Shown here: positions 1 to 8,349 of the stretch, in pieces
Position numbering within the stretch: position 1 is the stretch's first letter
How the letters are laid out: each line of letters starts with the position of its first letter
Assembly (NCBI RefSeq): GCF_023168325.1
Contig: NZ_AP025688.1
Coordinates: forward strand, 930,001-994,000
DNA: 64,000 nucleotides
Direction of reading: 5' to 3'
Source: Tsukamurella sp. PLM1
Lineage (GTDB): Bacteria; Actinomycetota; Actinomycetes; Mycobacteriales; Mycobacteriaceae
Notes under the pieces: generated by a model
Told to the model about the DNA's origin: nothing
What the model saw: the letters and a program-made list of their open reading frames with translations, nothing else
The model's database searches: none
Translations under genes and position numbers: made by a program

Positions 1-337
1 CATCGGTTCGCCCCTGGGGTATGTCATCCGGATTTTCGTGCACGAAGGCGAGAACCGGCTTTCCGAGTTCCAGGGCGTAGTTGAATTCGGTCTCCGTATA
101 GCTAATCCCATCCGCGGTTCGGCTGCCGTATCTGCCTCCGACGATTAGCACGTAGTAGTCCGAAAGCTCGATGACCTCCTTGATCAGCTCCCATTGCGCT
201 GCATCCGACGCAACAAACATCTCCATTCCAGCTGGAATGCAGTCGAGTTCCAGGACGGCTTGCGTCACTTCCCTGCGTTCTTCGATGAGGTCCTCGTACG
301 TCGAACTCACGAACACCTGGTAGCGCTTGTCGGTCAT
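1..337 (-). CDS. DUF4062 domain protein, partial (runs off left edge)
   Basis: Reads leftward from an ATG at 335-337 and leaves the window, so only about 112 N-terminal residues are present. The translation begins [17 protein letters not shown] and continues with [13 protein letters not shown], a glycine turn in LIVGGRYGS and [18 protein letters not shown]. This is the DUF4062 fold, related to TIR and nucleoside deoxyribosyltransferase domains. DUF4062 usually sits at the N terminus of large STAND/NACHT or other NTPases, some implicated in phage defence; which C-terminal module follows cannot be seen. No good ribosome-binding site lies upstream. GC content is visibly lower than in its neighbours, and it lies on the 3' side of a tRNA gene, both suggesting acquisition. 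Domain call is confident; a defence role is inference. Confidence 0.8.
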   Translation of the reverse strand, partial: MTDKRYQVFVSSTYEDLIEERREVTQAVLELDCIPAGMEMFVASDAAQWELIKEVIELSDYYVLIVGGRYGSRTADGISYTETEFNYALELGKPVLAFVHENPDDIPQGRTD

Positions 338-482
338 AAGGCGATCATCCCACGTGGCACCGACAGGTCTGGGTGTTCCGGCCCTACCGCGAGTGCCGCG
401 CTAGTTGGGTAGCACGGGGGCAGTACGGGCACGGCTAACGGGCGAGCGAAGGAGCTCGACAAGTCGCTTACCTGCGGATATC

Positions 483-559
483 TGGTGCCCCCAGTCGGAC
501 TCGAACCGACACTTGGCGGATTTTAAGTCCGCTGCCTCTGCCAATTGGGCTATGGGGGC
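483..559 (-). tRNA. tRNA-Leu (anticodon UAA)
   Basis: On the minus strand the 7-bp acceptor pairs 553-559 with 487-493, followed by discriminator A and an encoded CCA (483-485). The anticodon stem GCGGA/TCCGC closes loop CTTAAAA, giving anticodon TAA (leucine). The T arm has GTCGG/CCGAC around TTCGAGT. The variable region is only about five bases, so this is a class I shape, unusual because bacterial tRNA-Leu normally carries a long variable arm. Length is 77 nt with CCA. Confidence 0.9.
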
Positions 560-691
560 GCGGGCTGAAGCGTAACGCGGCCAGGCGTCGCCCGGGGGAG
601 CCGGCTGTGGGCGGGGATGCGGCCTCTGGTGCGGGAGAGTTGGCTCTCGGTGGGGGAGGCGGCTACGCGTGGGGCGGCGCACCGTCGGACC

Positions 692-742
692 TGTCAACGT
701 GTGTTGACAGCGCGACGGTGTCAACGTAGATTGACGGGTGTG
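692..742 (+). promoter_or_regulatory. Promoter with two overlapping inverted-repeat operators, leaderless start
   Basis: A perfect inverted repeat TGTCAAC-gtgt-GTTGACA covers 692-709. A second, imperfect copy (TGTCAAC-gtag-ATTGACG) covers 719-736. The right arm of the first supplies a consensus -35 TTGACA (704-709). Seventeen bases later, TAGATT (727-732) is a good -10. Transcription would begin at about the GTG at 740, giving a leaderless mRNA. Both repeats overlap promoter elements, so a bound repressor would block RNA polymerase. Confidence 0.7.
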
Positions 743-946
743 AGCTCACCACCCACTCTCGTCGGATCGGCGGTATCGGAGGACCCTGCGGAGGGGCTCC
801 GGGCCGTCGTCGCACTGCGGAAGCTGGCCGACCAACTCGAGGCCGTCCAGGTGGCCAACGCCCGGAACCTCGGCTGGTCCTGGCAGGACATCGCGGAACA
901 CCTCGTGGTCAGTCGTCAAGCGGTGCACAAGAAGTACGGCAAGTAA
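740..946 (+). CDS. Small helix-turn-helix regulator
   Basis: A 68-residue protein starting at GTG 740. The C-terminal half contains WSWQDIAEHLVVSRQAVHKKYGK, a clear helix-turn-helix whose recognition helix ends at the C terminus. The N-terminal part (about residues 10-40) is predicted helical and may dimerise. It lies 18 bases upstream of a Clp N-domain protein in the same direction; this HTH/Clp-N pairing is common in actinobacteria. The two inverted repeats in its own promoter suggest autoregulation, with the Clp-N partner possibly modulating DNA binding. That last point is inference; the HTH call is firm. Confidence 0.8.
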   Translation: MSSPPTLVGSAVSEDPAEGLRAVVALRKLADQLEAVQVANARNLGWSWQDIAEHLVVSRQAVHKKYGK

Positions 947-964
947 GCCGGGAACAGGACTGCT

Positions 965-1504
965 GTGTTCGAACGGTTCACCAAGAGCGCCCGCGTCGCG
1001 GTCGTGCTCGCTCAGGAGGAGGCGCGCGAGAACGGCGCCGACAGGATCACCCCCACCCATCTGCTGCTCGGGGTGCTCGGCACCGTCGACGGTCCGCTGC
1101 AGCATGAGCTGGCCGGCGTGGGCCTCACGCCGGATGTGGTGCGCGCGTCCGCCGCCGGCCGCGTGCTCACCGACAGCGACGCCGAAGCCCTGCGCGGCAT
1201 CGGCATCGACGTCGGGGCCGTCGCGGACGCGATCGAGAAGCGCTTCGGCTTCGACATCCTGCGGCCCATCCGCAAGAAGTTCCGCGCGGGACACATCCCC
1301 TTCGACCCCGCGTCGAAGAAGACGCTGCAGCTGGCCCTGCGGGAGGCCGCGCACCGCAAGGACCGGAACATCGACGGTGCCCACGTGCTCCTCGGGGTGC
1401 TGCGCGCCGATGACGCCGCATCCCTGGCGGCGGTGGAATCCGTCATCCCACGCGACGAGCTGCGGCAACGGCTCTACGCTCTGTTGGACAGGCCCGCGGC
1501 GTAA
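965..1504 (+). CDS. Clp N-terminal domain protein (ClpC-like, no ATPase)
   Basis: 179 residues from GTG 965. It opens with MFERFTKSARVAVVLAQEEA and THLLLGVLG, the first Clp_N repeat. A second repeat begins near residue 115 (FDPASKKTLQLALREA, then HVLLGVLRADD). There is no Walker A or AAA+ module, and the length fits the free-standing two-repeat Clp N-domain family. In ClpC these repeats bind adaptors and substrates. As a stand-alone protein co-transcribed with an HTH regulator it may sense misfolded protein or act as an adaptor; the sequence does not decide which. Confidence 0.85.
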   Translation: MFERFTKSARVAVVLAQEEARENGADRITPTHLLLGVLGTVDGPLQHELAGVGLTPDVVRASAAGRVLTDSDAEALRGIGIDVGAVADAIEKRFGFDILRPIRKKFRAGHIPFDPASKKTLQLALREAAHRKDRNIDGAHVLLGVLRADDAASLAAVESVIPRDELRQRLYALLDRPAA

Positions 1505-1564
1505 CCGTTTCTGCGCCGCCGTCCGGTCTTGGTTAAGCTGTTCGTAAAGAGCGTGCCGGAAGTG

Positions 1565-1593
1565 GGAACTCCCGGGTCTCCGCGTTCGTTGAA
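1565..1593 (+). promoter_or_regulatory. Possible ECF-sigma (SigE/SigH-type) promoter
   Basis: GGAACT at 1565-1570 is followed after 17 bases by GTTGAA at 1588-1593. This matches the GGAA-N17/18-GTT pattern of mycobacterial SigE/SigH promoters and sits about 40 bases before the start of the Bax1-like gene. The call rests on motif match only. Confidence 0.4.
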
Positions 1594-1631
1594 TAGCTAG
1601 TAGGTGCACGACCTCAGGAAAGGACCCAACG

Positions 1632-2540
1632 GTGCGCGAGAGCAGCAACCCGATCTTCCGCGGGCTGTCCAAGGAGAACCGCCAGGCCGGCGCGCCTGCG
1701 GGCTTCCCACAGCAGCAGGGATACGGACAGCAGGGCTTCAACCAGGCGACCAACTTCGGTATGGGCGCTGCCGGCGCTGCGCAGGGCTTCAACCAGTTCC
1801 AGCAGTACCAGCAGCCGCCGCAGGCCCCGTACCAGCAGGGTGCGGGCACGCGGTCCATGACCATCGACGACGTGGTGACCAAGACCGCGTCCACCCTCGG
1901 CGTGCTGATCGTGTTCGCGATCGCCGCCTTCTTCCTCGCCGACTCGAATCCGGGGCTGGCTGCGCCGCTCGCGATCGTCGGCGCGATCGGCGGCCTGGTG
2001 CTGGTGCTCGTCGCCAGCTTCGGCCGCAAGCAGGACAACCCGGCCATCGTGCTGTCGTACGCGGCTCTCGAGGGGCTGTTCGTCGGTGCGATCTCGTTCG
2101 TGTTCTCGTTCACCGTCCAGGGCGTCAGCGCCGGCGTTCTGATCAGCCAGGCGGTGCTCGGCACCGTCGGCGTGTTCATCGGCATGCTCGTGGTCTACAA
2201 GACCGGCGCGATCCGCGTGACCCCGCGCTTCACCCGCATGCTCTTCGGGGCCATGATCGGCGTGCTCGTGCTGGCGCTGGGCAACATGGTGATCGGCCTG
2301 TTCACCGGTAGCGTCGGCGTCCTCCGCGACGGTGGCCCGATCGCGATCATCTTCTCCTTGGTCTGCATCGCGATCGCGGCGTTCAGCTTCCTGCTGGACT
2401 TCGACCAGGCGGACCAGCTGATCCGGGCCGGTGCACCGTCGAAGGCGGCGTGGGGCGTGGCCCTGGGACTGACCGTGACCCTGGTCTGGCTGTACGTCGA
2501 GATCCTGCGCCTGCTGAGCTACTTCTACAGCAGCGACTAG
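1632..2540 (+). CDS. Bax inhibitor-1/YccA family membrane protein
   Basis: 302 residues from GTG 1632, preceded by an AGGAAAGGA ribosome-binding site. The first 75 residues are glutamine/glycine-rich and probably cytosolic and disordered. They are followed by seven hydrophobic segments from about residue 88 to the C terminus, ending in LGLTVTLVWLYVEILRLL. The order and the FDQADQLI loop fit the YccA/Bax inhibitor-1 family, whose bacterial members act as membrane leak channels or modulate FtsH proteolysis. It corresponds in position to M. tuberculosis Rv1072. A possible ECF promoter precedes it, suggesting envelope-stress control. Confidence 0.85.
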   Translation: MRESSNPIFRGLSKENRQAGAPAGFPQQQGYGQQGFNQATNFGMGAAGAAQGFNQFQQYQQPPQAPYQQGAGTRSMTIDDVVTKTASTLGVLIVFAIAAFFLADSNPGLAAPLAIVGAIGGLVLVLVASFGRKQDNPAIVLSYAALEGLFVGAISFVFSFTVQGVSAGVLISQAVLGTVGVFIGMLVVYKTGAIRVTPRFTRMLFGAMIGVLVLALGNMVIGLFTGSVGVLRDGGPIAIIFSLVCIAIAAFSFLLDFDQADQLIRAGAPSKAAWGVALGLTVTLVWLYVEILRLLSYFYSSD

Positions 2541-2557
2541 TAGGTACGCACACGTTC

Positions 2558-2581
2558 GCCCCGCAGCTCCGGCTGCGGGGC
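2558..2581. terminator. Hairpin terminator between convergent genes
   Basis: Perfect 10-bp arms GCCCCGCAGC/GCTGCGGGGC with a 4-nt loop lie between the stop of the Bax1-like gene and the end of the minus-strand lipase gene. No long T tract is present on either side, typical of actinobacterial terminators. It could serve both genes. Confidence 0.75.
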
Positions 2582-2600
2582 GTTCGTCGTCCCGGGCCGC

Positions 2601-3517
2601 TCACCCGCGCCGCAGGGCGCGGGTGAGCCGGGTGGTCAGGCCGTTCGCGTCGGCGGCCTCGGAGACCTCGGGCGGCGAGGGCAGCGGGCCGTGCCACTCG
2701 CCGAGCGCGGCGAGGACCTCGGGCAGCAGCAGTTTCGCCGCCAGCTCGTACCCCGCCGCCGACGGGTGGAAGTTGTCCGGCGAGAACATCCGCTCCGGCG
2801 CCTCGAGGAACTCGGGCGTCAGGGTGTCGGCGAACGGCACCGGATGCCCGCCCGCGGCGCGCACGTGCGCCCGCTGCCGCGCCGCTAGCTGCAGCCCGTA
2901 CCGCCGGATCACCGACCGCAGGGGTTGGGGGATCGCCTGCACCACCCCGATGTCCGGGCAGGTGCCCACGACCACCTCGGCGCCCGCGCCGCGCAACTGC
3001 GCGACCGCCGCGCCGAGCCGCCGTGCGGAGGACTCGATGCCGTTGAGCGCCGTCACGTCGTTGGCGCCCACGATGATGACCGCCACGTCGGGGACCTGCT
3101 TCGCGATGAACGCCGCCTCGATCTGCCCCGCGAGCCCTTCGACGTGGCGCCCACGATCGCCTTCACCGCGAGCCGCACGGTGCGGCCGGTCTCGGCCACG
3201 AGCCCGCGCGCGAGCAGCACGCCGGGGGTGTGCTCGGCATCGTCGACCCCGAGGCCGGCGGCCGTCGAATCTCCGAACACCATGAGGCTCACGTCGGCGG
3301 AGACGTGCGGCCCGGGCCGCTCCACCTGCGCCCGGCCGGGCGCGTAGATCCCGTCCTTCGACGGTGCCTTATCGGTGCGGTGGGGAATGACGGTGCGCGC
3401 GGTGCGCGCCTGTTTCGTCAGGAGTGCGTACGCGCCCCAGGTGGCGCCAGCGCCCCCGACCGCGGCGGCCGAGGTGTACAGGGCGTCGCGCGTGAGCCGG
3501 CTTCGGGAGTACCCCAT
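2601..3517 (-). CDS. SGNH/GDSL hydrolase (Rv1075c-like), frameshifted as given
   Basis: The N-terminal part (3517 leftward) has a membrane-anchoring segment followed by MVFGDSTAAGLG, the GDS block with the nucleophilic serine. The C-terminal part has IIVGANDVTAL (block III Asn) and DNFHPSAAGYELAA (catalytic Asp/His pair). The two parts lie in different frames that join near 3140. One missing G, making GTCGGAAGGG of GTCGAAGGG, restores a single protein of about 305 residues, and the 917-bp length is one short of a multiple of three. The family are secreted or membrane-anchored esterases; M. tuberculosis Rv1075c at this position is an esterase. It is divergent from cbs. The break is probably a sequencing error. 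Confidence 0.75.
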
Positions 3518-3587
3518 GACCCCAATCTAGACGTGCGGTCATGGACCGGGCGTGAGGCGTACCGGGCACTTCTGGGACCATGGACGC

Positions 3588-4969
3588 ATGCGTATCGCAG
3601 GACACGTCAGCGAGTTGATCGGCGACACCCCACTGGTGCGACTGAACTCCGTGGTGAAGCCCGATCCGGCCTGGTCGCGGCCAAGATCGAGTACCTCAAC
3701 CCCGGCGGGTCCAGCAAGGACCGGATCGCGGTGAAGATGATCGACGCCGCCGAGGCGTCGGGCGAGCTGAAGCCCGGCGGCACCATCGTCGAGCCCACCT
3801 CCGGCAACACGGGCGTCGGGCTCGCGATCGTCGCGCAGCAGCGCGGTTACAAGTGCGTGTTCGTCTGCCCGGACAAGGTCAGCGAGGACAAGCGCAACGT
3901 GCTCAAGGCGTACGGCGCCGAGGTGGTCGTGTGCCCGACGGCCGTCCCGCCGGAGCACCCGGACTCGTACTACAACGTCTCGGACCGGCTCACCCGCGAG
4001 ATCCCCGGCGCGTGGAAGCCGAACCAGTACTCCAACCCCAACGGCCCGGCGTCGCACTACGAGACCACCGGCCCCGAGATCTGGCGCGACACCGAGGGCA
4101 AGGTCACCCACTTCGTGGCGGGCGTGGGCACCGGCGGCACCATCACGGGCACCGGCCGGTACCTCAAGGAGGTCTCGGGCGGCGCGGTCAAGGTGGTCGG
4201 CGCCGATCCCGAGGGCTCGGTCTACTCGGGCGGCACGGGCCGCCCGTACCTCGTCGAGGGCGTGGGCGAGGACTTCTGGCCGACCGCGTACGACCCCGAC
4301 GTCCCCGACGAGATCATCGCGGTCTCGGACGCAGACTCCTTCGAGATGACGCGGCGCCTCGCGCGCGAGGAGGGGCTGCTGGTGGGCGGCTCGTGCGGCA
4401 TGGCGGTCGTCGCCGCGCTGCACGTCGCCGAGCGCGATCCGGATGCCGTCGTCGTCGTGCTCCTGCCCGACGGTGGCCGCGGCTACCTGTCGAAGATCTT
4501 CAACGACAAGTGGATGAGCAGCTACGGCTTCCTGCGCGCGCCGCTCGACCCGAACGAGCGGGAGGCCCTCGTCGGCGACATCTTGCGCGGTAAGAAGGGC
4601 GAGCTGCCCGACCTCGTGCACACGCACCCGTCGGAGACCATCCGCGACGCGATCGAGATCCTCGCCGAGTACAACGTCTCGCAGATGCCGGTGGTGGGCG
4701 CCGAGCCGCCGATCATGGCGGGCGAGGTCGCGGGCGCGGTCACCGAGCGCGAACTGCTCTCGGCCGTGTTCGAGGGCCGCGCCGAGCTCGCCGACCCGGT
4801 GAGCAAGCACATGGGGCCGGCGTTCCCGCTGATCGGTTCGGGCGAGCCGATCTCGGCCGCCAACAAGGCGCTCAGCGATTCCGACGCCCTGATGGTGATC
4901 GATGACGGCAAGCCCGTCGGCGTGATCACCCGGCACGACGTGCTGGGCTTCCTCTCCCACGGCAAGTAA
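3588..4969 (+). CDS. cbs: Cystathionine beta-synthase, frameshifted as given
   Basis: PLP enzyme condensing serine and homocysteine to cystathionine, the first step of transsulfuration. It starts at ATG 3588 with ELIGDTPLVRLN. The frame breaks near 3676 (CCGGCCTGG where CCGGGCCTGG is expected), then resumes with EYLNPGGSSKDRIAVKMI, which contains the PLP-binding lysine, and TSGNTGVGLA. A tandem CBS-domain pair follows from about residue 335 to the end. Restoring one G gives 460 residues, normal for the actinobacterial enzyme, and the 1,382-bp length is exactly one short. It lies 15 bases upstream of metB, so the two form a homocysteine-cysteine operon as at Rv1077-Rv1079 (here without pra). 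Confidence 0.9.
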
Positions 4970-4984
4970 AGAAAGGCTCCGACG

Positions 4985-6157
4985 ATGAGCGAGCAGAAGA
5001 GCGCTGTCGACAAGCACGCCGCCCAGGGTTTCTCGACCCGCGCGATCCACGCCGGCTACGAGCCCGACCCGCTGACCGGCGCCGTCAACGTGCCGATCTA
5101 CGCCAGCTCCACCTTCGCGCAGGACGGCGTCGGCGGCATGCGCGGCGGCTTCGAGTACGCCCGCACCGGCAACCCGACCCGGCGCGCGTACGAGGCCAAC
5201 CTCGCCGCGATCGAGGACGGCACGTTCGGCCGCGGCTTCGCCTCCGGCATGGCCGCCACCGACACCCTGCTGCGCGCCACCCTGCGCCCGGGCGATCACC
5301 TCGTGATCCCCGACGACGCCTACGGCGGCACCTTCCGCCTCATCGACAAGGTGTTCGCGCAGTGGGGGATCGAGCACACGCCGGCCGCCGTCAACGACGT
5401 CGACGCCGTCCGCGCCGCCCTCCGCCCCAACACCAAGCTGGTATGGATCGAGACCCCGACCAACCCGCTGCTCAACATCGGCGACATCGAGGCGCTCGCC
5501 GAGGTGGCGCACGCCGGCGGCGCGAAGCTGGTGGTGGACAACACCTTCGCCAGCCCCTACCTGCAGACACCGCTCACTCTCGGCGCCGACGTGGTGCTGC
5601 ACTCCGTGACCAAGTACCTGGGTGGGCATTCGGACACCGTCGGCGGGGCGCTGATCACGAACGACGAGCAGCTGGACACTGACTTCGCGTTCCTGCAGAA
5701 CGGCGCGGGCGCGGTCCCCGGCCCGTTCGACGTGTACCTCGCGCTGCGCGGCATCAAGACCCTCGGCGTGCGGATGGACCGGCACTGCGACAACGCGGAG
5801 CGGATCGTCGAGTTCCTCGCCGGCCGCCCCGAGGTGTCGACGGTGCTGTACCCGGGCCTCGAGGACCACCCGAACCACGCGGTGGCCGCGAAGCAGATGA
5901 AGCGCTTCGGCGGCATGATCTCCGTGCGCCTCGCCGGCGGCCGCGAGGCTGCGCAGCGCTTCTGCGCCCGGACCGAGATCTTCACCCTCGCGGAGTCTTT
6001 GGGCGGCATCGAGTCGCTCATCGAGCACCCGGCCGCGATGACCCACGCCTCCACCGCCGGCTCGCAGCTCGAGGTCCCCGAGGACCTGGTCCGCCTGTCG
6101 GTGGGCATCGAGGACATCGGCGACCTGATCGCCGACCTGGAGAACGCGTTCGGCTGA
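4985..6157 (+). CDS. metB: Cystathionine gamma-synthase
   Basis: 390 residues from ATG 4985, with GAAAGG upstream as ribosome-binding site. Cys/Met-metabolism PLP enzyme: STRAIHAGYEPDPLTGAV at the N terminus, ASGMAA near residue 90, and SVTKYLGGHSD containing the PLP Schiff-base lysine (Lys210). Full length for MetB. It joins O-acyl-homoserine with cysteine to make cystathionine; actinobacterial homologues can also have gamma-lyase activity, which the sequence cannot separate. It directly follows cbs in the same direction. Confidence 0.9.
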   Translation: MSEQKSAVDKHAAQGFSTRAIHAGYEPDPLTGAVNVPIYASSTFAQDGVGGMRGGFEYARTGNPTRRAYEANLAAIEDGTFGRGFASGMAATDTLLRATLRPGDHLVIPDDAYGGTFRLIDKVFAQWGIEHTPAAVNDVDAVRAALRPNTKLVWIETPTNPLLNIGDIEALAEVAHAGGAKLVVDNTFASPYLQTPLTLGADVVLHSVTKYLGGHSDTVGGALITNDEQLDTDFAFLQNGAGAVPGPFDVYLALRGIKTLGVRMDRHCDNAERIVEFLAGRPEVSTVLYPGLEDHPNHAVAAKQMKRFGGMISVRLAGGREAAQRFCARTEIFTLAESLGGIESLIEHPAAMTHASTAGSQLEVPEDLVRLSVGIEDIGDLIADLENAFG

Positions 6158-6529
6158 CCCGCCGGAGCGCGGGCGCCCCGGGTCGACTCCGGACCCGGTG
6201 GCGAACACGTGGCGTCGAATGGGGGATTCGGCGTCGCGCGGGGGACGTTCGGCCCCCTCACCTACGTCCGGCGTTCGATCGGGGAGCGAACGCCGGACCC
6301 GCGGATCGGTGCGGCGCGGGGGACGACATCGCCGCGCCCGCGGCGCTCGTCCGGGACGCGGCCATCCCCGCCTTGTGTGCGCCCACGTGCGCCCGCGTGC
6401 GTGCGTGCAATCGCGCCGGGCTGGAGTAACGACTCGGTCACCTTCCACTCGCCCGACTTTCGATTTGGGATTGTTGGGACTAATGTGGCGTCTGTTGTAG
6501 AAGATGACGCAAGTGGCTGGAGAGAGTTC
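6158..6529. other. Gene-free interval with one large inverted repeat
   Basis: 372 bases between metB and the NodB-like lipoprotein. The only strong structure is an inverted repeat with perfect 12-bp arms (GTCCGGCGTTCG at 6266-6277, its complement at 6287-6298, 9-nt loop). It may terminate metB, although it lies 110 bases past the stop and lacks a T tract. A TAATGT at 6481-6486 is a possible -10 for the next gene. I see no coding signal. Confidence 0.4.
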
Positions 6530-7589
6530 TTGAGGCCCAATCAGAGCCGAAAGGTCCGCAACTACGCGGTGGCGGGGAGCGCGCTGGTGATCGCCGCTGC
6601 CGTCGCCGTCGGCTGTGGCGTGACCGGCACCGACACGAACCGCGCCGGGTCGAGCCTCACGTTCGACCCGCTCCCGTCGTCGGCGCCGTCGGGCGCCTCC
6701 GCCGCGCCCGGGTCCGGCGTCAACCCGGGGGCGCTGCCGCCCGGGCAGACGACCGTTGCGCCCGCCCCGCCGGCTCCCGCCACCATGACCGTCGTCGTCC
6801 CGCCGCCTGCCGCGGCGTCGAAGCCGCAGGCGCCCGCGCCCGTGCCCACCGCGCAGGCCGCGGCGCCAAGCCGGACTCTGCGAACAACGCGAACAGGGGG
6901 AGCGGCGCACCGTCGGGCCAGGGCGACGGTGCCCGACCACCCCGGCCCCGCCGAGCACCGAGGCGAAGCCGGTGGCGAAGCCCGTGTACCTCGCGGACGG
7001 CACCGTCGACTGCGCGAAGAGTAAGTGCGTGGCCCTCACGTTCTCGGGCGGTCCCGGGCCGGTGACCAGGCAGTTCCTGCAGACCCTCGAAGCGCACGGC
7101 GGCAAGGGCACGTTCTTCGTGACGGGAGCGCAGGTGAGCCTCAACCCCGACATCATGACCGCGATCGCCGGCACGGGCAACGAGGTCGCGAACGGGACCT
7201 GGACCCAGCCCGATATGACCACGCTGTCCGAGGCGGACGGGACCGCGCAGCTGCAGCAGACCAACGATGCGATCCGCAGCTCGGTCGGCTCCGCGCCGAC
7301 GCTGTTCCGGCCGATGGGTGGCCACACGTCACCGTCGGTGGTGGAGGCGGGCAAGCGGCTCGGCCTGACCCAGATCCTGTGGGACCTGGACACCCGCGAC
7401 TACAACTACCAGGGCGATCCCGACGGCCTGACGCAGGTGCTGATGGGGATGCAGCCCGGCCAGATCGTGATGCTGCACGACACCTTCGTGGCGTCGGCGC
7501 AGGCGCTCGAGCGCGCGATGGCCGCGCTGTCGGACAAGGGGTACGCCTTCGTCACCGTCAGCCAGCTGCTCCGCACCCGCGCAGGATAG
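6530..7589 (+). CDS. NodB-like (polysaccharide deacetylase fold) lipoprotein with lost catalytic residues, frameshifted as given
   Basis: Starts at TTG 6530 behind GGAGAGAG. Arginine/lysine n-region, hydrophobic core and VAVGC give a lipobox, then a long Pro/Ala linker and a NodB-type domain from about 7030. Motif 1, normally TFDDGP, reads TFSGGP (7038-7055). Motif 2, normally NHTWTHP, reads NGTWTQP (7191-7211). The metal-binding Asp and both His are therefore absent, although MLHDTF near the end is retained. Two frame breaks in the linker (near 6867 and 6932) are each repaired by one C or G; the 1,060-bp length agrees with two losses. Likely a secreted carbohydrate-binding pseudoenzyme rather than a deacetylase. 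Confidence 0.7.
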
Positions 7590-7689
7590 CCACCGCCGGC
7601 GGGGCGCTGCACCGGCGCGAACCCGACCGACGCGAAGCGGGCCGCCCCATTCGAGGGGCGGCCCGCTTCGTACGTGGGTGCAGCGGAGG

Positions 7690-8184
7690 CTACGAGTGGT
7701 AGGGCTCCGCGCTGACCAGCGTGACCTTGACGACCGCACCGCTGGGGATCGTGTACTCGCGCGACTCGCCGATCTTCGCGTCGATCAGCGCCGCGCCCAG
7801 CGGGGAGCTGGGGGAGTAGACCTCGAGGCCGCCGTCCTGCGCGCCCTCCTCGCGGGTGGCGATGAGGAAGGTCTCGGTGTCCGACTCGTCGCCGTCGTAA
7901 TACACCTTCACGACCGAGCCGGGCAGTGCCACACCGGACTGCGTGGGGGCCTCGCCGACCTTCGCGTTGTTCAGCAGCTCCTGCAGCTGGCGGATGCGCG
8001 CCTCCTGCTGGCCCTGCTCCTCGCGCGCGGCGTGGTAACCGCCGTTCTCCTTGAGATCGCCCTCTTCGCGACGCTCGTTGATCTCGGCGGCGATGACGGG
8101 TCGGTTGGCGATCAACGCGTCCAACTCGTTCTTGAGGCGCTCGTGCGACTCGGGGGTCAGCCACGTCACCTGAGTGTCCGTCAT
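7690..8184 (-). CDS. greA: Transcription elongation factor GreA
   Basis: 164 residues. The start is taken at 8184 ([21 protein letters not shown]) because mycobacterial GreA begins there; an alternative in-frame ATG lies at 8193. N-terminal coiled coil with [22 protein letters not shown] carries the acidic tip residues that stimulate RNA polymerase transcript cleavage. The C-terminal FKBP-like domain has [14 protein letters not shown] and ends [11 protein letters not shown], as in M. tuberculosis Rv1080c. It rescues backtracked polymerase. Confidence 0.95.
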   Translation of the reverse strand: MTDTQVTWLTPESHERLKNELDALIANRPVIAAEINERREEGDLKENGGYHAAREEQGQQEARIRQLQELLNNAKVGEAPTQSGVALPGSVVKVYYDGDESDTETFLIATREEGAQDGGLEVYSPSSPLGAALIDAKIGESREYTIPSGAVVKVTLVSAEPYHS

Positions 8185-8280
8185 GTCATCCATCCTTCGT
8201 CGTTGTCGGCAGGGCCCGCCACGGCGTAGACGCCCCGCAACCGGGCCGGCCCCGGACGGTGCCGGGGCCCGAAATGCAGC

Positions 8281-8322
8281 AATACACGGCCCCAACGCGG
8301 AACCGTGTATCCGCGTATCCTA
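8281..8322 (-). promoter_or_regulatory. Candidate greA promoter and inverted repeat
   Basis: On the minus strand TGCTAGGAT (TAGGAT complementary to 8317-8322) is an extended -10. Downstream an inverted repeat ATACACGG/CCGTGTAT with a 13-nt spacer (about 8282-8310) lies in the 5' leader and could form an RNA hairpin or a regulator site. Confidence 0.4.
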
Positions 8323-8349
8323 GCACGGATCCACCCATCATGGTTCGGC

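Noticed and set aside
746-2185. Minus-strand open frame of nearly 480 codons opposite the Clp-N and Bax1-like genes
   Set aside because: Antisense to two recognisable genes; no motif of its own.
3539-7393. Very long open frame on the minus strand opposite cbs, metB and the NodB-like gene
   Set aside because: Its composition is a typical high-GC shadow (Arg/Val/Leu/Gly-rich, no domain), while the plus strand holds well-conserved enzymes.
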